Source: Sulfurospirillaceae bacterium (GTDB lineage: Bacteria; Campylobacterota; Campylobacteria; Campylobacterales; Sulfurospirillaceae). From it: a stretch of DNA of 13,346 nucleotides. Positions 1 to 6,721 of the stretch are shown here, piece by piece. Below the pieces are notes generated by a model, which saw nothing but the letters and a program-made list of their open reading frames with translations, was not told the origin of the DNA and did not search any database. Every line of letters starts with the position of its first letter. Within the stretch, counting starts at the first letter, position 1. The stretch is taken from the NCBI GenBank assembly GCA_028705785.1, contig JAQWCT010000046.1, positions 1-13,346 on the forward strand. Direction: 5' to 3'. The position numbers and the translations under genes are program-made.

Positions 1-851
1 GGGCTTCCTTTGGCAAGACTACAGCCGTGTTTATCAGTATCAATGCCCAATCCCCCAGCTTCAATACCCATACATGTAACGCCTTCTTCTTCTAAAAAAT
101 GGCTAAAAATTCCCATCGCATTACTGCCTCCGCCGATACACGCAATAACCATATCAGGCAAGCGGTTTTCTTTGACTAAAATCTGCGCCTTTGCCTCATA
201 ACCGATAATGGCTTGAAAATCGCGCACCATCATAGGATAAGGATGAGGACCAGCAACGGTTCCGATGATATAAAAAGTATCTCTAGCATGGGTTACCCAG
301 TAACGAATGGCTTCATTCATCGCATCTTTGAGCGTTTTACTGCCACTTTTGACACTGTGAACTTTAGCACCCAAAAGCTTCATACGAAAAACATTGAGTT
401 CTTGTCTCTCAACATCTTTTTCACCCATAAAGATTTCACATTCAAGTCCTAAAAGTGCCGCAACTGTGGCTGTAGCAACACCATGTTGTCCAGCTCCCGT
501 TTCTGCAATAACGCGTTTTTTACCCATTCTTTTAGCAATAAGCCCTTGTGCAATGGTATTATTGACTTTGTGTGCGCCTGTATGGTTTAAATCTTCTCGT
601 TTAAGATAAACTTTTGCCCCCAGTTCATCAGAGATGTTTTTGGCAAAATAAAGCGTTGAGGGACGACCCACATAATCTTTAAGATAGTAGTCTACTTCGC
701 TCCAAAAAGCTTCATCAAAACGCAGTTTTTTGTACTCAGCTTCAAGTTCAAAAAGCACAGGCATAAGGGTTTCTGGAACATATCTTCCACCAAAGATACC
801 AAAGTGTCCGTTAGCATCTGGATCAAATTTTGAAACTTTAGGAATATACAT
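1..851 (-). CDS. trpB: Tryptophan synthase beta chain, 3' end cut by window edge
   Basis: TrpB condenses indole with L-serine to give L-tryptophan, using pyridoxal phosphate, in the cytosolic alpha2beta2 complex. The frame starts at ATG 851-849 and stays open to the window edge, giving 283 of the roughly 400 residues usual for the family. Visible signatures are GHFGIFGGRYVPETL near residues 15-29, GRPSTLYFA at 62-70, the PLP-lysine motif NHTGAHKVNN with Lys95, and the phosphate-binding IGGGSNA loop encoded near 120-145. The start codon shares its A with the apt stop (TGATG), so translation is probably coupled to apt. Family assignment is secure. Whether trpA follows cannot be seen. Confidence 0.97.
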   Translation of the reverse strand, partial: MYIPKVSKFDPDANGHFGIFGGRYVPETLMPVLFELEAEYKKLRFDEAFWSEVDYYLKDYVGRPSTLYFAKNISDELGAKVYLKREDLNHTGAHKVNNTIAQGLIAKRMGKKRVIAETGAGQHGVATATVAALLGLECEIFMGEKDVERQELNVFRMKLLGAKVHSVKSGSKTLKDAMNEAIRYWVTHARDTFYIIGTVAGPHPYPMMVRDFQAIIGYEAKAQILVKENRLPDMVIACIGGGSNAMGIFSHFLEEEGVTCMGIEAGGLGIDTDKHGCSLAKGS

Positions 852-1408
852 CAATCAACCTCTAAAACAGAATAAACGCAAGTGGTTTTTTTAATATCTA
901 GATCCCCTTGTAAAAAAGTCAGGTTAATGATAAAACACGCTTCAACGCACTGCGCTCCTGCTTTATTGATAAGGTTAACTGCCGCAGTTGCCGTTCCCCC
1001 TGTCGCAATTAAATCATCAATAAGAAGTACTTTTGGTTTGGGATTGCCTTCCATTGAAAAAGCATCAATATGGATGGCTACTTCATCCACACCATATTCT
1101 AAAGAGTATTTTTCACTAATGGTTGTATAGGGAAGTTTACCAGGTTTGCGAATAGGAACAAAACGCGTTTTAAGCCTAGCTGCAAGTGCCGCCCCAAAGA
1201 TAAATCCACGGCTTTCAATCCCCGCGATATAATCAATCTCTTGATTTTGATAGCGCAAAGTAAGATGATCCATCAAAAGGTTAAACGCATGGTCATTGCC
1301 TAATAAAGTCGTGATGTCTTTAAATTTAATGCCAGGTTTGGGGAAATCCTCAATTTCTCGAATAGAGTCTAGTAAATATTGCTTGTCTTTTTGACTTAAA
1401 GTATTCAT
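851..1408 (-). CDS. apt: Adenine phosphoribosyltransferase
   Basis: APT converts adenine and PRPP to AMP and pyrophosphate (cytosolic purine salvage). The 185-residue product has the normal family length. It shows FPKPGIKFKDIT at residues 22-33, ESRGF at 65-69 and the PRPP-binding motif VLLIDDLIATGGTA at 127-140. The ATG lies 8 nt after an AAAGG ribosome binding site. The gene follows a 27-codon micro-ORF by 14 nt and overlaps trpB by one base, placing it in the rpiB-to-trpB run on the minus strand. No separate promoter is apparent in the short gap. Confidence 0.97.
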   Translation of the reverse strand: MNTLSQKDKQYLLDSIREIEDFPKPGIKFKDITTLLGNDHAFNLLMDHLTLRYQNQEIDYIAGIESRGFIFGAALAARLKTRFVPIRKPGKLPYTTISEKYSLEYGVDEVAIHIDAFSMEGNPKPKVLLIDDLIATGGTATAAVNLINKAGAQCVEACFIINLTFLQGDLDIKKTTCVYSVLEVD

Positions 1409-1422
1409 GAAAAAAGCCTTTG

Positions 1423-1506
1423 TTATTTAAAAATAGTATATTTCGTGTACATAAAAAGAAGAAAAACAATACCAAATGCACTATAAGAGATAGCTTCAAA
1501 TCCCAT
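1423..1506 (-). CDS. Putative 27-aa single-pass membrane microprotein
   Basis: This ORF is too short for standard gene callers. It opens with ATG at 1506-1504, sharing its A with the TAA stop of the coiled-coil gene (TAATG, the same junction type used elsewhere in the window), and ends with TAA at 1425-1423, just before the apt ribosome binding site. It therefore fills almost the whole 97-nt gap. The peptide begins MGFEAISYSA, continues with a hydrophobic stretch of about ten residues (FGIVFLLFMY) and ends in a short Lys-containing tail. An AGAGG lies 10 nt upstream of the start. Seen: the frame, junction and hydrophobicity. Inferred: that it is translated. No function is assigned. It could be a leader-like ORF that couples apt translation to the upstream gene. 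Confidence 0.5.
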   Translation of the reverse strand: MGFEAISYSAFGIVFLLFMYTKYTIFK

Positions 1507-1838
1507 TATAAAAGAGCCTCTATTTTTCCCTCAAGCTCTTTGATATGCTGGCGAAGCTTATCGCCTTCCATGCGGTATTGGCTATTTCTGGTACGAAGTG
1601 ATTTAAGATCGTTTTTGACTTTTTTAAGTTCATCACTCAAAATATCGATATTGCCAAGAGACCTTTGAAGTTGCACTTGATATTTTCGTATAACGACTTC
1701 TGCATCACTTAGGGTATGTTTCACCACAATGTTACTGCGTTTTTCTTTTCGAAGGAGTGTTCTAAAATAGAAAACCATAACCAATAGATAGATACAAGCA
1801 GAAAAAAGAAGGGTTGAAATAATCCAATCTAATATCAT
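1506..1838 (-). CDS. Membrane-anchored coiled-coil protein of unknown function
   Basis: I do not recognise a named family. The 110-residue product has one N-terminal membrane segment (about residues 4-25), a basic stretch after it (RTLLRKEKR, 26-34), and a long charged helix from about 40 to 110 with heptad-like spacing of Leu, Ile and Val, consistent with a parallel coiled coil. The basic residues directly after the membrane segment suggest that the coiled coil faces the cytoplasm. The ATG lies 2 nt after the rpiB stop, with GAG just upstream as a weak ribosome binding site, so it is co-transcribed with rpiB. As I recall, H. pylori also has an unnamed gene between apt and rpiB (HP0573), which may be the counterpart. 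The role is unknown; a scaffold or envelope-linked function would be a guess. Confidence 0.85.
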   Translation of the reverse strand: MILDWIISTLLFSACIYLLVMVFYFRTLLRKEKRSNIVVKHTLSDAEVVIRKYQVQLQRSLGNIDILSDELKKVKNDLKSLRTRNSQYRMEGDKLRQHIKELEGKIEALL

Positions 1839-1840
1839 GG

Positions 1841-2269
1841 CTATAACTCTAATTTTTGAACACGCAACGCATGTCTTCCACCCTCAAATGAGGTTTCACA
1901 CCATGCTTTAAGCATAGATTCGACCACACCAAGACCAACGATTCGTTCGCCAAAACAAAGGACATTGGCATCATTGTGTGCTCGTGCCATTTGTGCCGTA
2001 TACGCATCATGACAAAGGGCGGCTCTAATTCCGATGTGTTTATTGGCAGCTAAACTCATGCCAATGCCTGAACCACAAATCAAAATGCCTTGCGTTCCCT
2101 CATGTTGTAGAACTTCCTTGCATAAAGCATGGGCAAAGTCTGGGTAATCAACGCGCTCATTGTTAAAAGGTCCCAAATCTAAAACTTCATGCCCCATTCC
2201 TTTAAGCAAAGCTATCACAGCAGGTTTAATAGCGACTCCCGCATGGTCAGTTGCGATAAAAAATTTCAA
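1841..2269 (-). CDS. rpiB: Ribose-5-phosphate isomerase B
   Basis: RpiB interconverts ribose 5-phosphate and ribulose 5-phosphate in the non-oxidative pentose phosphate pathway and so can supply PRPP for the downstream apt reaction. The 142-aa length is typical of the RpiB/LacA family. Visible residues are the ATDHAG start (D8, H9), the catalytic loop CGSGIGMSLAANK with Cys65, and His98 in RAHNDANVL, matching the catalytic Cys/His pair of E. coli RpiB. The start codon is TTG (2269-2267). AAAGGA lies 5 nt upstream, and an in-frame TAA at 2281-2279 leaves only TTG or ATT as options. An extended -10 promoter lies directly upstream, so this is probably the first gene of the rpiB-to-trpB unit. Confidence 0.95.
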   Translation of the reverse strand: MKFFIATDHAGVAIKPAVIALLKGMGHEVLDLGPFNNERVDYPDFAHALCKEVLQHEGTQGILICGSGIGMSLAANKHIGIRAALCHDAYTAQMARAHNDANVLCFGERIVGLGVVESMLKAWCETSFEGGRHALRVQKLEL

Positions 2270-2274
2270 GCAAA

Positions 2275-2280
2275 TCCTTT
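2275..2280 (-). promoter_or_regulatory. Ribosome binding site fixing the rpiB TTG start
   Basis: AAAGGA on the minus strand, 5 nt before TTG. Together with the in-frame stop at 2281-2279 it excludes any upstream ATG start for rpiB. Confidence 0.75.
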
Positions 2281-2297
2281 ATTTCGTAGTAGTTTCA

Positions 2298-2306
2298 ATT
2301 ATAACA
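2298..2306 (-). promoter_or_regulatory. Extended -10 promoter for rpiB
   Basis: The minus strand reads TGTTATAAT: a perfect TATAAT (2303-2298) preceded by the TGn extension. No good -35 hexamer stands 17 nt upstream, which is usual for sigma-70 promoters in Campylobacterota. Transcription would begin near 2291, about 22 nt before the rpiB TTG. The site lies in the 62-nt gap after the M50 gene. Confidence 0.65.
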
Positions 2307-2331
2307 CAAGGATTATTAGAAAATCCAAAAT

Positions 2332-2985
2332 TTAGTATAGTAACCCGATGACATATCTAATTGGTGCAAAAAAGTATTTTGAGGCTGGTGTGGCGATAAG
2401 AAGTATCAAGATGACCATACCATATCGCTCCATTGAGTTGTAAAATGTGACGACTTTATACCATCCCAAACTATCGGCAAGATAGGTCAGAGCATGTGAG
2501 CCATCAAGGGGAGGGATAGGGTAGAGATTGAAAATTCCTAAAACGACATTGTAGATAAGGGATTGGATGAGAAAATAGACGATAAAGTACTGAGCAAGAG
2601 TGTCTACTTCATGAAGGTCTTGAAAAAAACCTAGCAAAAATGCACACAATGTGGCAAGTGCAAAATTGTAAGCAATGCCTGCTAGGGAAACTGCAATAGC
2701 TGCTTTATTGCCACCATTGCGCAAAACAGTGGGGATGAAAATGGGAACAGGTTTTGCCCAACCAAACATAAAAGGCGCACCACTAAAAAACAACACCGCA
2801 GGAACAATAATCGTTCCTACCATGTCTACATGTACAAGTGGATTGATGCTGAGGCGACCTGCATATTTAGCCGTATTGTCACCATAAAGATACGCTACAT
2901 ATCCATGCATGATTTCATGCCCGATGATAGCAAACATCAGTGCTAAGACAACGGCAATTGTTTCTACGATAGTGACACTATCCAT
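2332..2985 (-). CDS. M50-family (site-2 protease-like) membrane metalloprotease
   Basis: Probable intramembrane zinc protease of the short bacterial M50 subgroup that lacks a PDZ domain. The 217-residue protein has about five hydrophobic segments. HEIMH at residues 23-27 inside the first segment provides the HExxH zinc site, and NLYPIPPLDG at 153-162 provides the NPxxxLDG-type motif with the third ligand, Asp161. Both active-site motifs are intact, so an active enzyme is expected; its substrate is unknown. The ATG shares its A with the lepB stop (TAATG), so it is coupled to lepB. The two genes together (signal peptidase and site-2-type protease) suggest a role in membrane or signal-peptide proteolysis, but that is inference. 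As I recall, H. pylori HP0575 sits in the same place. Confidence 0.9.
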   Translation of the reverse strand: MDSVTIVETIAVVLALMFAIIGHEIMHGYVAYLYGDNTAKYAGRLSINPLVHVDMVGTIIVPAVLFFSGAPFMFGWAKPVPIFIPTVLRNGGNKAAIAVSLAGIAYNFALATLCAFLLGFFQDLHEVDTLAQYFIVYFLIQSLIYNVVLGIFNLYPIPPLDGSHALTYLADSLGWYKVVTFYNSMERYGMVILILLIATPASKYFFAPIRYVIGLLY

Positions 2986-3812
2986 TAAAAAAAGCTCTCA
3001 TCGTATTGCATGGACTCAATAAATCGTCCGATACGGTTCCATCTGATTTTATACTCATCATCCCATGAAAAATAGATAAACCAAGGCTTCCCTACGATAT
3101 TAGCATATGGCACACTTCCCCAAAAACGGCTATCGTTTGAGTGGTCACGGTTGTCACCCATCATGAAATAGTTTGCTTTTTCCACTTTAGTATAAAAAGC
3201 GTTGTACATGTAAGCATCTCTTTTAGGTAATTCTGGCACGATGGCTGGTTTCATCGCTAGCTCATTTGCCGACATATACATCCCCATTTGTTCAAAAAGG
3301 TCTATTTTATCATCGTACTGTATACCATGAAATTGCTCTTTAAAAGGCTCATGCACCCAAAGTTTTCCACCCAAGGAGATGATTTTTTCTTTGGCAAAAG
3401 TTTTCTTCATATACTCATCACCCTCAGAAAAACGGATATAAAGATTTTTATCTTGGTATAAAATCTCATCACCCTCTGTGGCGATACAGCGTTTGACATA
3501 GTGAATTTTTTCATTTTTAGGAAATCTAAAAACAACAATATCACCCCTTTGAGGTTTTGGACCCTCTATCAAATGACCATTGCCATTAAAATCAGGCAAT
3601 ACGGGAACTTCAAGCCAAGGGATATGAGGGGTTGGTGTTCCATAAGCAAATTTTTTCACAAACAAATGGTCACCGATCAAAAGCGTTTTTTTCATCGAAC
3701 CACTAGGAATGACGAAAGCTTGTGCAACAAAGAAGATAACGAGTAAGACGATGATAATCGTACCCGTCCAACTGTTAGAAAAAGCATAGAATTTTTTAAG
3801 TGAATTTTTCAT
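2985..3812 (-). CDS. lepB: Signal peptidase I
   Basis: Type I signal peptidase, which removes Sec and Tat signal peptides on the outer face of the cytoplasmic membrane. The product has 275 aa with one membrane anchor (about 16-34). Box B is PSGSMKKTL, with nucleophile Ser39 and the nearby Ser37. The general-base lysine is Lys107 in HYVKRCIA. Box E is GDNRDHSNDSRFWG (219-232). The long insert between residues 120 and 210 is usual for larger Gram-negative enzymes. The start ATG 3812-3810 lies 17 nt after the folD stop. An AAGGA overlapping the folD stop is about 14 nt from the ATG, rather far, so translation may depend on coupling to folD. The gene is called lepP in some Campylobacter annotations. 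Confidence 0.97.
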   Translation of the reverse strand: MKNSLKKFYAFSNSWTGTIIIVLLVIFFVAQAFVIPSGSMKKTLLIGDHLFVKKFAYGTPTPHIPWLEVPVLPDFNGNGHLIEGPKPQRGDIVVFRFPKNEKIHYVKRCIATEGDEILYQDKNLYIRFSEGDEYMKKTFAKEKIISLGGKLWVHEPFKEQFHGIQYDDKIDLFEQMGMYMSANELAMKPAIVPELPKRDAYMYNAFYTKVEKANYFMMGDNRDHSNDSRFWGSVPYANIVGKPWFIYFSWDDEYKIRWNRIGRFIESMQYDESFF

Positions 3813-3829
3813 ATGGGTAAGTTTTATCC

Positions 3830-4669
3830 TTATCTATTTTTAGCAGATTTAATGGTGTTTTCAAGAAGCATAGCGATGGTCATGGGACCGACTCCGCCAG
3901 GAACTGGAGTGATAAAACTGCATTTAGGCGCAACACCAGCGAAGTCTACGTCGCCAACGATTTTACCCTCAGCATTTCGGTTAATGCCTACATCAATGAC
4001 GATAGCGCCTTCTTTGACCATGTCAGCCGTTAGAAGATTGATTTTCCCCACACCGACAACGATTAAGTCAGCTCTTTTGGTGTGCTCACAGAGATTTTTA
4101 GTCGAACTTCGGCAGATTTCAACGGTTGCTGAGGCATTAAGAAGTAGATTCATCATAGGTTTTCCAACGATATTGCTAGCGCCAATCACACAAGCATCTA
4201 AGCCTCTCACATTGATTTTATACTCTTCCAAAAGTCGCATCACGCCAAAAGGGGTACAAGGCACAAAACCATCTAGTCCTGCCATCAATCTTCCCACATT
4301 AAAAGGGTGAAAACCATCGACATCTTTTTTAGGGTCAATCGCTTCAATAACGGCGTTAGTATCGATATGTTTTGGCAAAGGAAGTTGTACTAAGATGCCA
4401 TCAACACTTGAATCTAGATTGAGTGAAGTGATAATATCTAGTAGTTCTTTTTGGGTAGTAGATGAGGGCATTTTATGCATAATGGATTTGATTCCAGCGA
4501 CACCACATGCTTTTTCTTTCGTGTTCACATAAGTTTGACTCGCAGGGTCATCGCCGACTAAAATCACAGCGAGGGCAGGAAAAATTCCTTTTTCATTTAA
4601 GAGAATGCTTTCTTGTTTGAGTTCAATTTTTATTTTATCTGAGAGGGCTTTTCCATCAAGGATTTGCAT
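3830..4669 (-). CDS. folD: Methylenetetrahydrofolate dehydrogenase / cyclohydrolase
   Basis: Bifunctional cytosolic enzyme that oxidises 5,10-methylene-THF to methenyl-THF (NADP-dependent) and hydrolyses it to 10-formyl-THF for purine and initiator-tRNA synthesis. At 279 aa the length is normal. Motifs seen are SQTYVNTKEKAC with Tyr47 and catalytic Lys51, VQLPLPKHI (Gln95), KDVDGFHPFNVG (115-126), the nucleotide-binding loop IGASNIVGKP (162-171) and the C-terminal TPVPGGVGPMT. The ATG has a strong AAGGAG 6 nt upstream. It is the first gene of the minus-strand run, transcribed from the divergent region at 4670-4750. Confidence 0.97.
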   Translation of the reverse strand: MQILDGKALSDKIKIELKQESILLNEKGIFPALAVILVGDDPASQTYVNTKEKACGVAGIKSIMHKMPSSTTQKELLDIITSLNLDSSVDGILVQLPLPKHIDTNAVIEAIDPKKDVDGFHPFNVGRLMAGLDGFVPCTPFGVMRLLEEYKINVRGLDACVIGASNIVGKPMMNLLLNASATVEICRSSTKNLCEHTKRADLIVVGVGKINLLTADMVKEGAIVIDVGINRNAEGKIVGDVDFAGVAPKCSFITPVPGGVGPMTIAMLLENTIKSAKNR

Positions 4670-4675
4670 CCAAAA

Positions 4676-4681
4676 CTCCTT
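4676..4681 (-). promoter_or_regulatory. Strong ribosome binding site of folD
   Basis: AAGGAG on the minus strand, 6 nt before the folD ATG. It is one of the two best Shine-Dalgarno matches noted in the window, the other being hpf. Confidence 0.7.
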
Positions 4682-4702
4682 ATATAATCTTTTTAGTTCG
4701 TT

Positions 4703-4719
4703 TTTGATACTATATCAAA
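4703..4719. promoter_or_regulatory. Divergent overlapping promoters on a 17-bp palindrome
   Basis: TTTGATACTATATCAAA is a perfect inverted repeat (7-bp arms, 3-bp centre) lying about midway between folD and the cytochrome gene. On the minus strand it contains TGATATAGT, an extended -10 (TATAGT, 5 of 6) for folD, giving a leader of about 33 nt. On the plus strand it contains TGATACTAT, a weaker extended -10 for the cytochrome, giving a leader of about 30 nt. Because the two sites overlap, the polymerases would compete. The palindrome could also be an operator. The promoter role is inferred from motif and position. Confidence 0.5.
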
Positions 4720-4750
4720 TTAGTGTTAAAGAGAGGATAAAGCGGTTTTT

Positions 4751-5095
4751 ATGAGGGTAATAGTTATTTTTTGTATCACAATAATAGGTAGTTTAACATC
4801 TTGTTTAGCAGAAGATTTTATCACTAAAATGGAATATGCCAAAATGCTCTACTCAAATCCTAGAGGCATTGGTTGCAATAAATGTCATGGCGAAAAAGGT
4901 GAGGGTAGTGTGATCTCACAATATGTGCTCAAAGGTAAAACCGTTGTTTTAGAAGCTCCCAATATTACCAATGTTTCCAAAGAACGATTTTTTCAAGCCC
5001 TCAATACTCCCCATAAAGTAATGCCAACCTATTTTTTAACATGGCATGAGATTGATAGCTTGTACTATTTTGTTTCTAGTGGTGTCAAGCGATAG
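4751..5095 (+). CDS. Small exported monoheme c-type cytochrome
   Basis: A 114-residue protein with an N-terminal export signal (hydrophobic to about residue 20) and one heme c site, CNKCH at 42-46. The expected distal ligand is Met91 in HKVMPTYFLT, so it is class I-like and should act in periplasmic electron transfer. The signal ends LTSCLAED. This can be read as a type I site (CLA|ED) or as a lipobox (L-T-S-C18), so it may be soluble or a lipoprotein. ATG 4751 is the only in-frame start before the signal. The nearest ribosome binding site, GAGAGGA, is 13 nt away, so expression may be weak. hemL follows after 49 nt, linking a heme protein to heme precursor synthesis. As I recall, C. jejuni has a comparable hemL / small periplasmic protein / folD / lepP order (Cj0853c-Cj0856). 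The electron partner is unknown. Confidence 0.9.
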   Translation: MRVIVIFCITIIGSLTSCLAEDFITKMEYAKMLYSNPRGIGCNKCHGEKGEGSVISQYVLKGKTVVLEAPNITNVSKERFFQALNTPHKVMPTYFLTWHEIDSLYYFVSSGVKR

Positions 5096-5144
5096 TTTGT
5101 TTAAAAATTTTAAGTAAAATGATTGAAAATAATGAGGAAGAGAA

Positions 5145-6431
5145 ATGAATTGTGAAAAAAGTATCAAAGCTTTCCAAAAAGCTCAAGTCGTTATTCCTGG
5201 TGGTGTTGATTCTCCTGTTAGAGCATTTAAAAGCGTGGGTGGTACACCTTTATTTATTAAAAAAGGCAAGGGCGCTTATCTTGTAGATATTGATGGCAAT
5301 AAATATGTAGATTTTGTACAAAGTTGGGGCCCACTCATCTTTGGACATGCCGATAAAACGATTGAAAAAGCTGTCATTAAAGCGGTTAAAAATGGTTTGA
5401 GTTTTGGCGCACCAACCAAGGTAGAAACAAAACTAGCATCGCTGATTTGTTCGATGTTTGAGGGAATGGATAAAGTCCGTTTCGTCAGCAGTGGAACTGA
5501 AGCAGTGATGAGTGCGATAAGATTGGCACGAGGTTATACCAATCGTGATGATATCGTTAAGTTTGAGGGTTGCTATCATGGACACAGTGACTCTTTGTTG
5601 GTGCAAGCAGGAAGTGGTGCTGTAACTTTTGGCACACCTAGCTCTCCGGGTGTTCCAAGCGATTTGACCAAGCACACATTACTCGCAAAATACAATGATA
5701 TAAAAAGTGTGAAAAAATGCTTTCAAAATTCTAAAAACATCGCGTGTGTTATCATCGAACCAATAGCAGGCAATATGGGTTTTGTCCCAGCCGATGCAAA
5801 GTTTTTAGAAGAGCTTCGTGCTCTTTGTGATAAGCATGGCGCACTCTTGATTTTTGATGAAGTCATGAGTGGTTTTAGGGCTTCACTTAAAGGCGCACAA
5901 GGGGTTTATGAAACAAAACCTGATTTGGTTACTTTTGGAAAAGTTATCGGTGGTGGTATGCCTGTGGGTGCCTTTGGTGGTTGGGCTGAGATTATGGATA
6001 AACTCTCTCCTGATGGCCCTGTGTATCAAGCAGGAACTTTGAGTGGCAATCCCGTAGCGATGTCAGCAGGTCTTGCTTCACTGGAAAAACTTATCGCTCA
6101 TGAAGGCTTACATGTAGAGCTTGAAGTTAAAGCAAAAAGATTGGTTGAGGGACTTAAAAGTGCTGCCTTGGCTGAGGGAATTGCACTTCAAGTGGGCGCT
6201 ATCGGCAGTATGTTTGGCTTCTTTTTCAACGATAAACCTGTGAAAAATTTTGATGATGCACTCACTTCAAATACCAAGCTATTTGCAGCGTTTCACCAAG
6301 GAATGCTCAAAGAGGGTTTTTACTTTGCGTGCAGTCAGTTTGAAACAGGTTTTATTTCGAGCGTTATGAGTGATGAGATGATAGACGAAACCATAGAAGC
6401 AGCTGCTAAAGTCTTTAAGGAAATCAAATGA
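5145..6431 (+). CDS. hemL: Glutamate-1-semialdehyde 2,1-aminomutase
   Basis: HemL converts glutamate-1-semialdehyde to 5-aminolevulinate, the second step of the C5 route to heme and other tetrapyrroles, with PLP/PMP in the cytosol. At 428 aa it has the normal length. Visible signatures are VIPGGVDSPVRAF (16-28), FVSSGTEAVMSAIRLAR (113-129), CYHGHSDS (143-150), the PLP aspartate motif FDEVMSGFR (237-245) and the Schiff-base lysine Lys266 in TFGKVIGGGMPVGAFGG. The ATG is preceded by GAGGAAGAG. A weak -10-like TAAAAT at 5115-5120 could give a local promoter, but read-through from the cytochrome gene is equally likely. Its stop overlaps the next start (ATGA). Confidence 0.97.
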   Translation: MNCEKSIKAFQKAQVVIPGGVDSPVRAFKSVGGTPLFIKKGKGAYLVDIDGNKYVDFVQSWGPLIFGHADKTIEKAVIKAVKNGLSFGAPTKVETKLASLICSMFEGMDKVRFVSSGTEAVMSAIRLARGYTNRDDIVKFEGCYHGHSDSLLVQAGSGAVTFGTPSSPGVPSDLTKHTLLAKYNDIKSVKKCFQNSKNIACVIIEPIAGNMGFVPADAKFLEELRALCDKHGALLIFDEVMSGFRASLKGAQGVYETKPDLVTFGKVIGGGMPVGAFGGWAEIMDKLSPDGPVYQAGTLSGNPVAMSAGLASLEKLIAHEGLHVELEVKAKRLVEGLKSAALAEGIALQVGAIGSMFGFFFNDKPVKNFDDALTSNTKLFAAFHQGMLKEGFYFACSQFETGFISSVMSDEMIDETIEAAAKVFKEIK

Positions 6432-6721
6432 GCGAAACTCCAAAATACGGTAAAATCATCGAAGGGGCAGAACAACTCTCTTTAGGTATTTCGATGGTGG
6501 TTGCTGTTTTAATTGGTGTAGGTATTGGATTGATGCTTAAAAACTTTTTTGATACCCCTTGGCTTTTATGGGTGGGTGTTTTTATAGGCGTGAGTGCGGC
6601 GATCTTGAATGTGTATAAAGCCTATAAAAAACAAGTCAAATCACTCGATGAGCTCAAAGATGATGTTCGCTACAAAAAATACCAAAAAAATAGTGGTGAT
6701 GATGAAGATGACGATAAGTAA
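6428..6721 (+). CDS. Small two-helix membrane protein, AtpI/AtpZ-like
   Basis: A 97-aa protein with two membrane helices (about 16-38 and 44-64). The first is glycine-rich (LIGVGIGLML), and a charged C-terminal tail ends in GDDEDDDK. Length, topology and the short N-terminal amphipathic segment resemble the AtpI/AtpZ family (ATPase_gene1), which in other bacteria precedes the F0F1 genes and has been linked to ATP synthase assembly or Mg2+ uptake. Here it stands apart from any atp gene, so the resemblance is tentative. The ATG overlaps the hemL stop (ATGA) and has AAGGA 6 nt upstream, so translation is well supported. The acidic tail could bind cations or a basic partner, but that is a guess. 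Confidence 0.8.
   Translation: MSETPKYGKIIEGAEQLSLGISMVVAVLIGVGIGLMLKNFFDTPWLLWVGVFIGVSAAILNVYKAYKKQVKSLDELKDDVRYKKYQKNSGDDEDDDK

Noticed and set aside
2310..2326. GGATT/AATCC inverted repeat after the M50 gene as a terminator
   Set aside because: The stem has only 5 AT-rich pairs with a 7-nt loop and no following T tract.
3813..4310. Long plus-strand ORF (165 codons) opposite folD
   Set aside because: It is fully antisense to folD, whose motifs and ribosome binding site are clear; the composition is that of a shadow frame and no ribosome binding site or family signature is seen.
6609..6701. N-terminal extension of the four-helix membrane protein
   Set aside because: It would overlap the AtpI-like gene by more than 110 nt and adds a Lys/Met-rich stretch unlike a membrane protein start; ATGs at 6699-6708 fit better.
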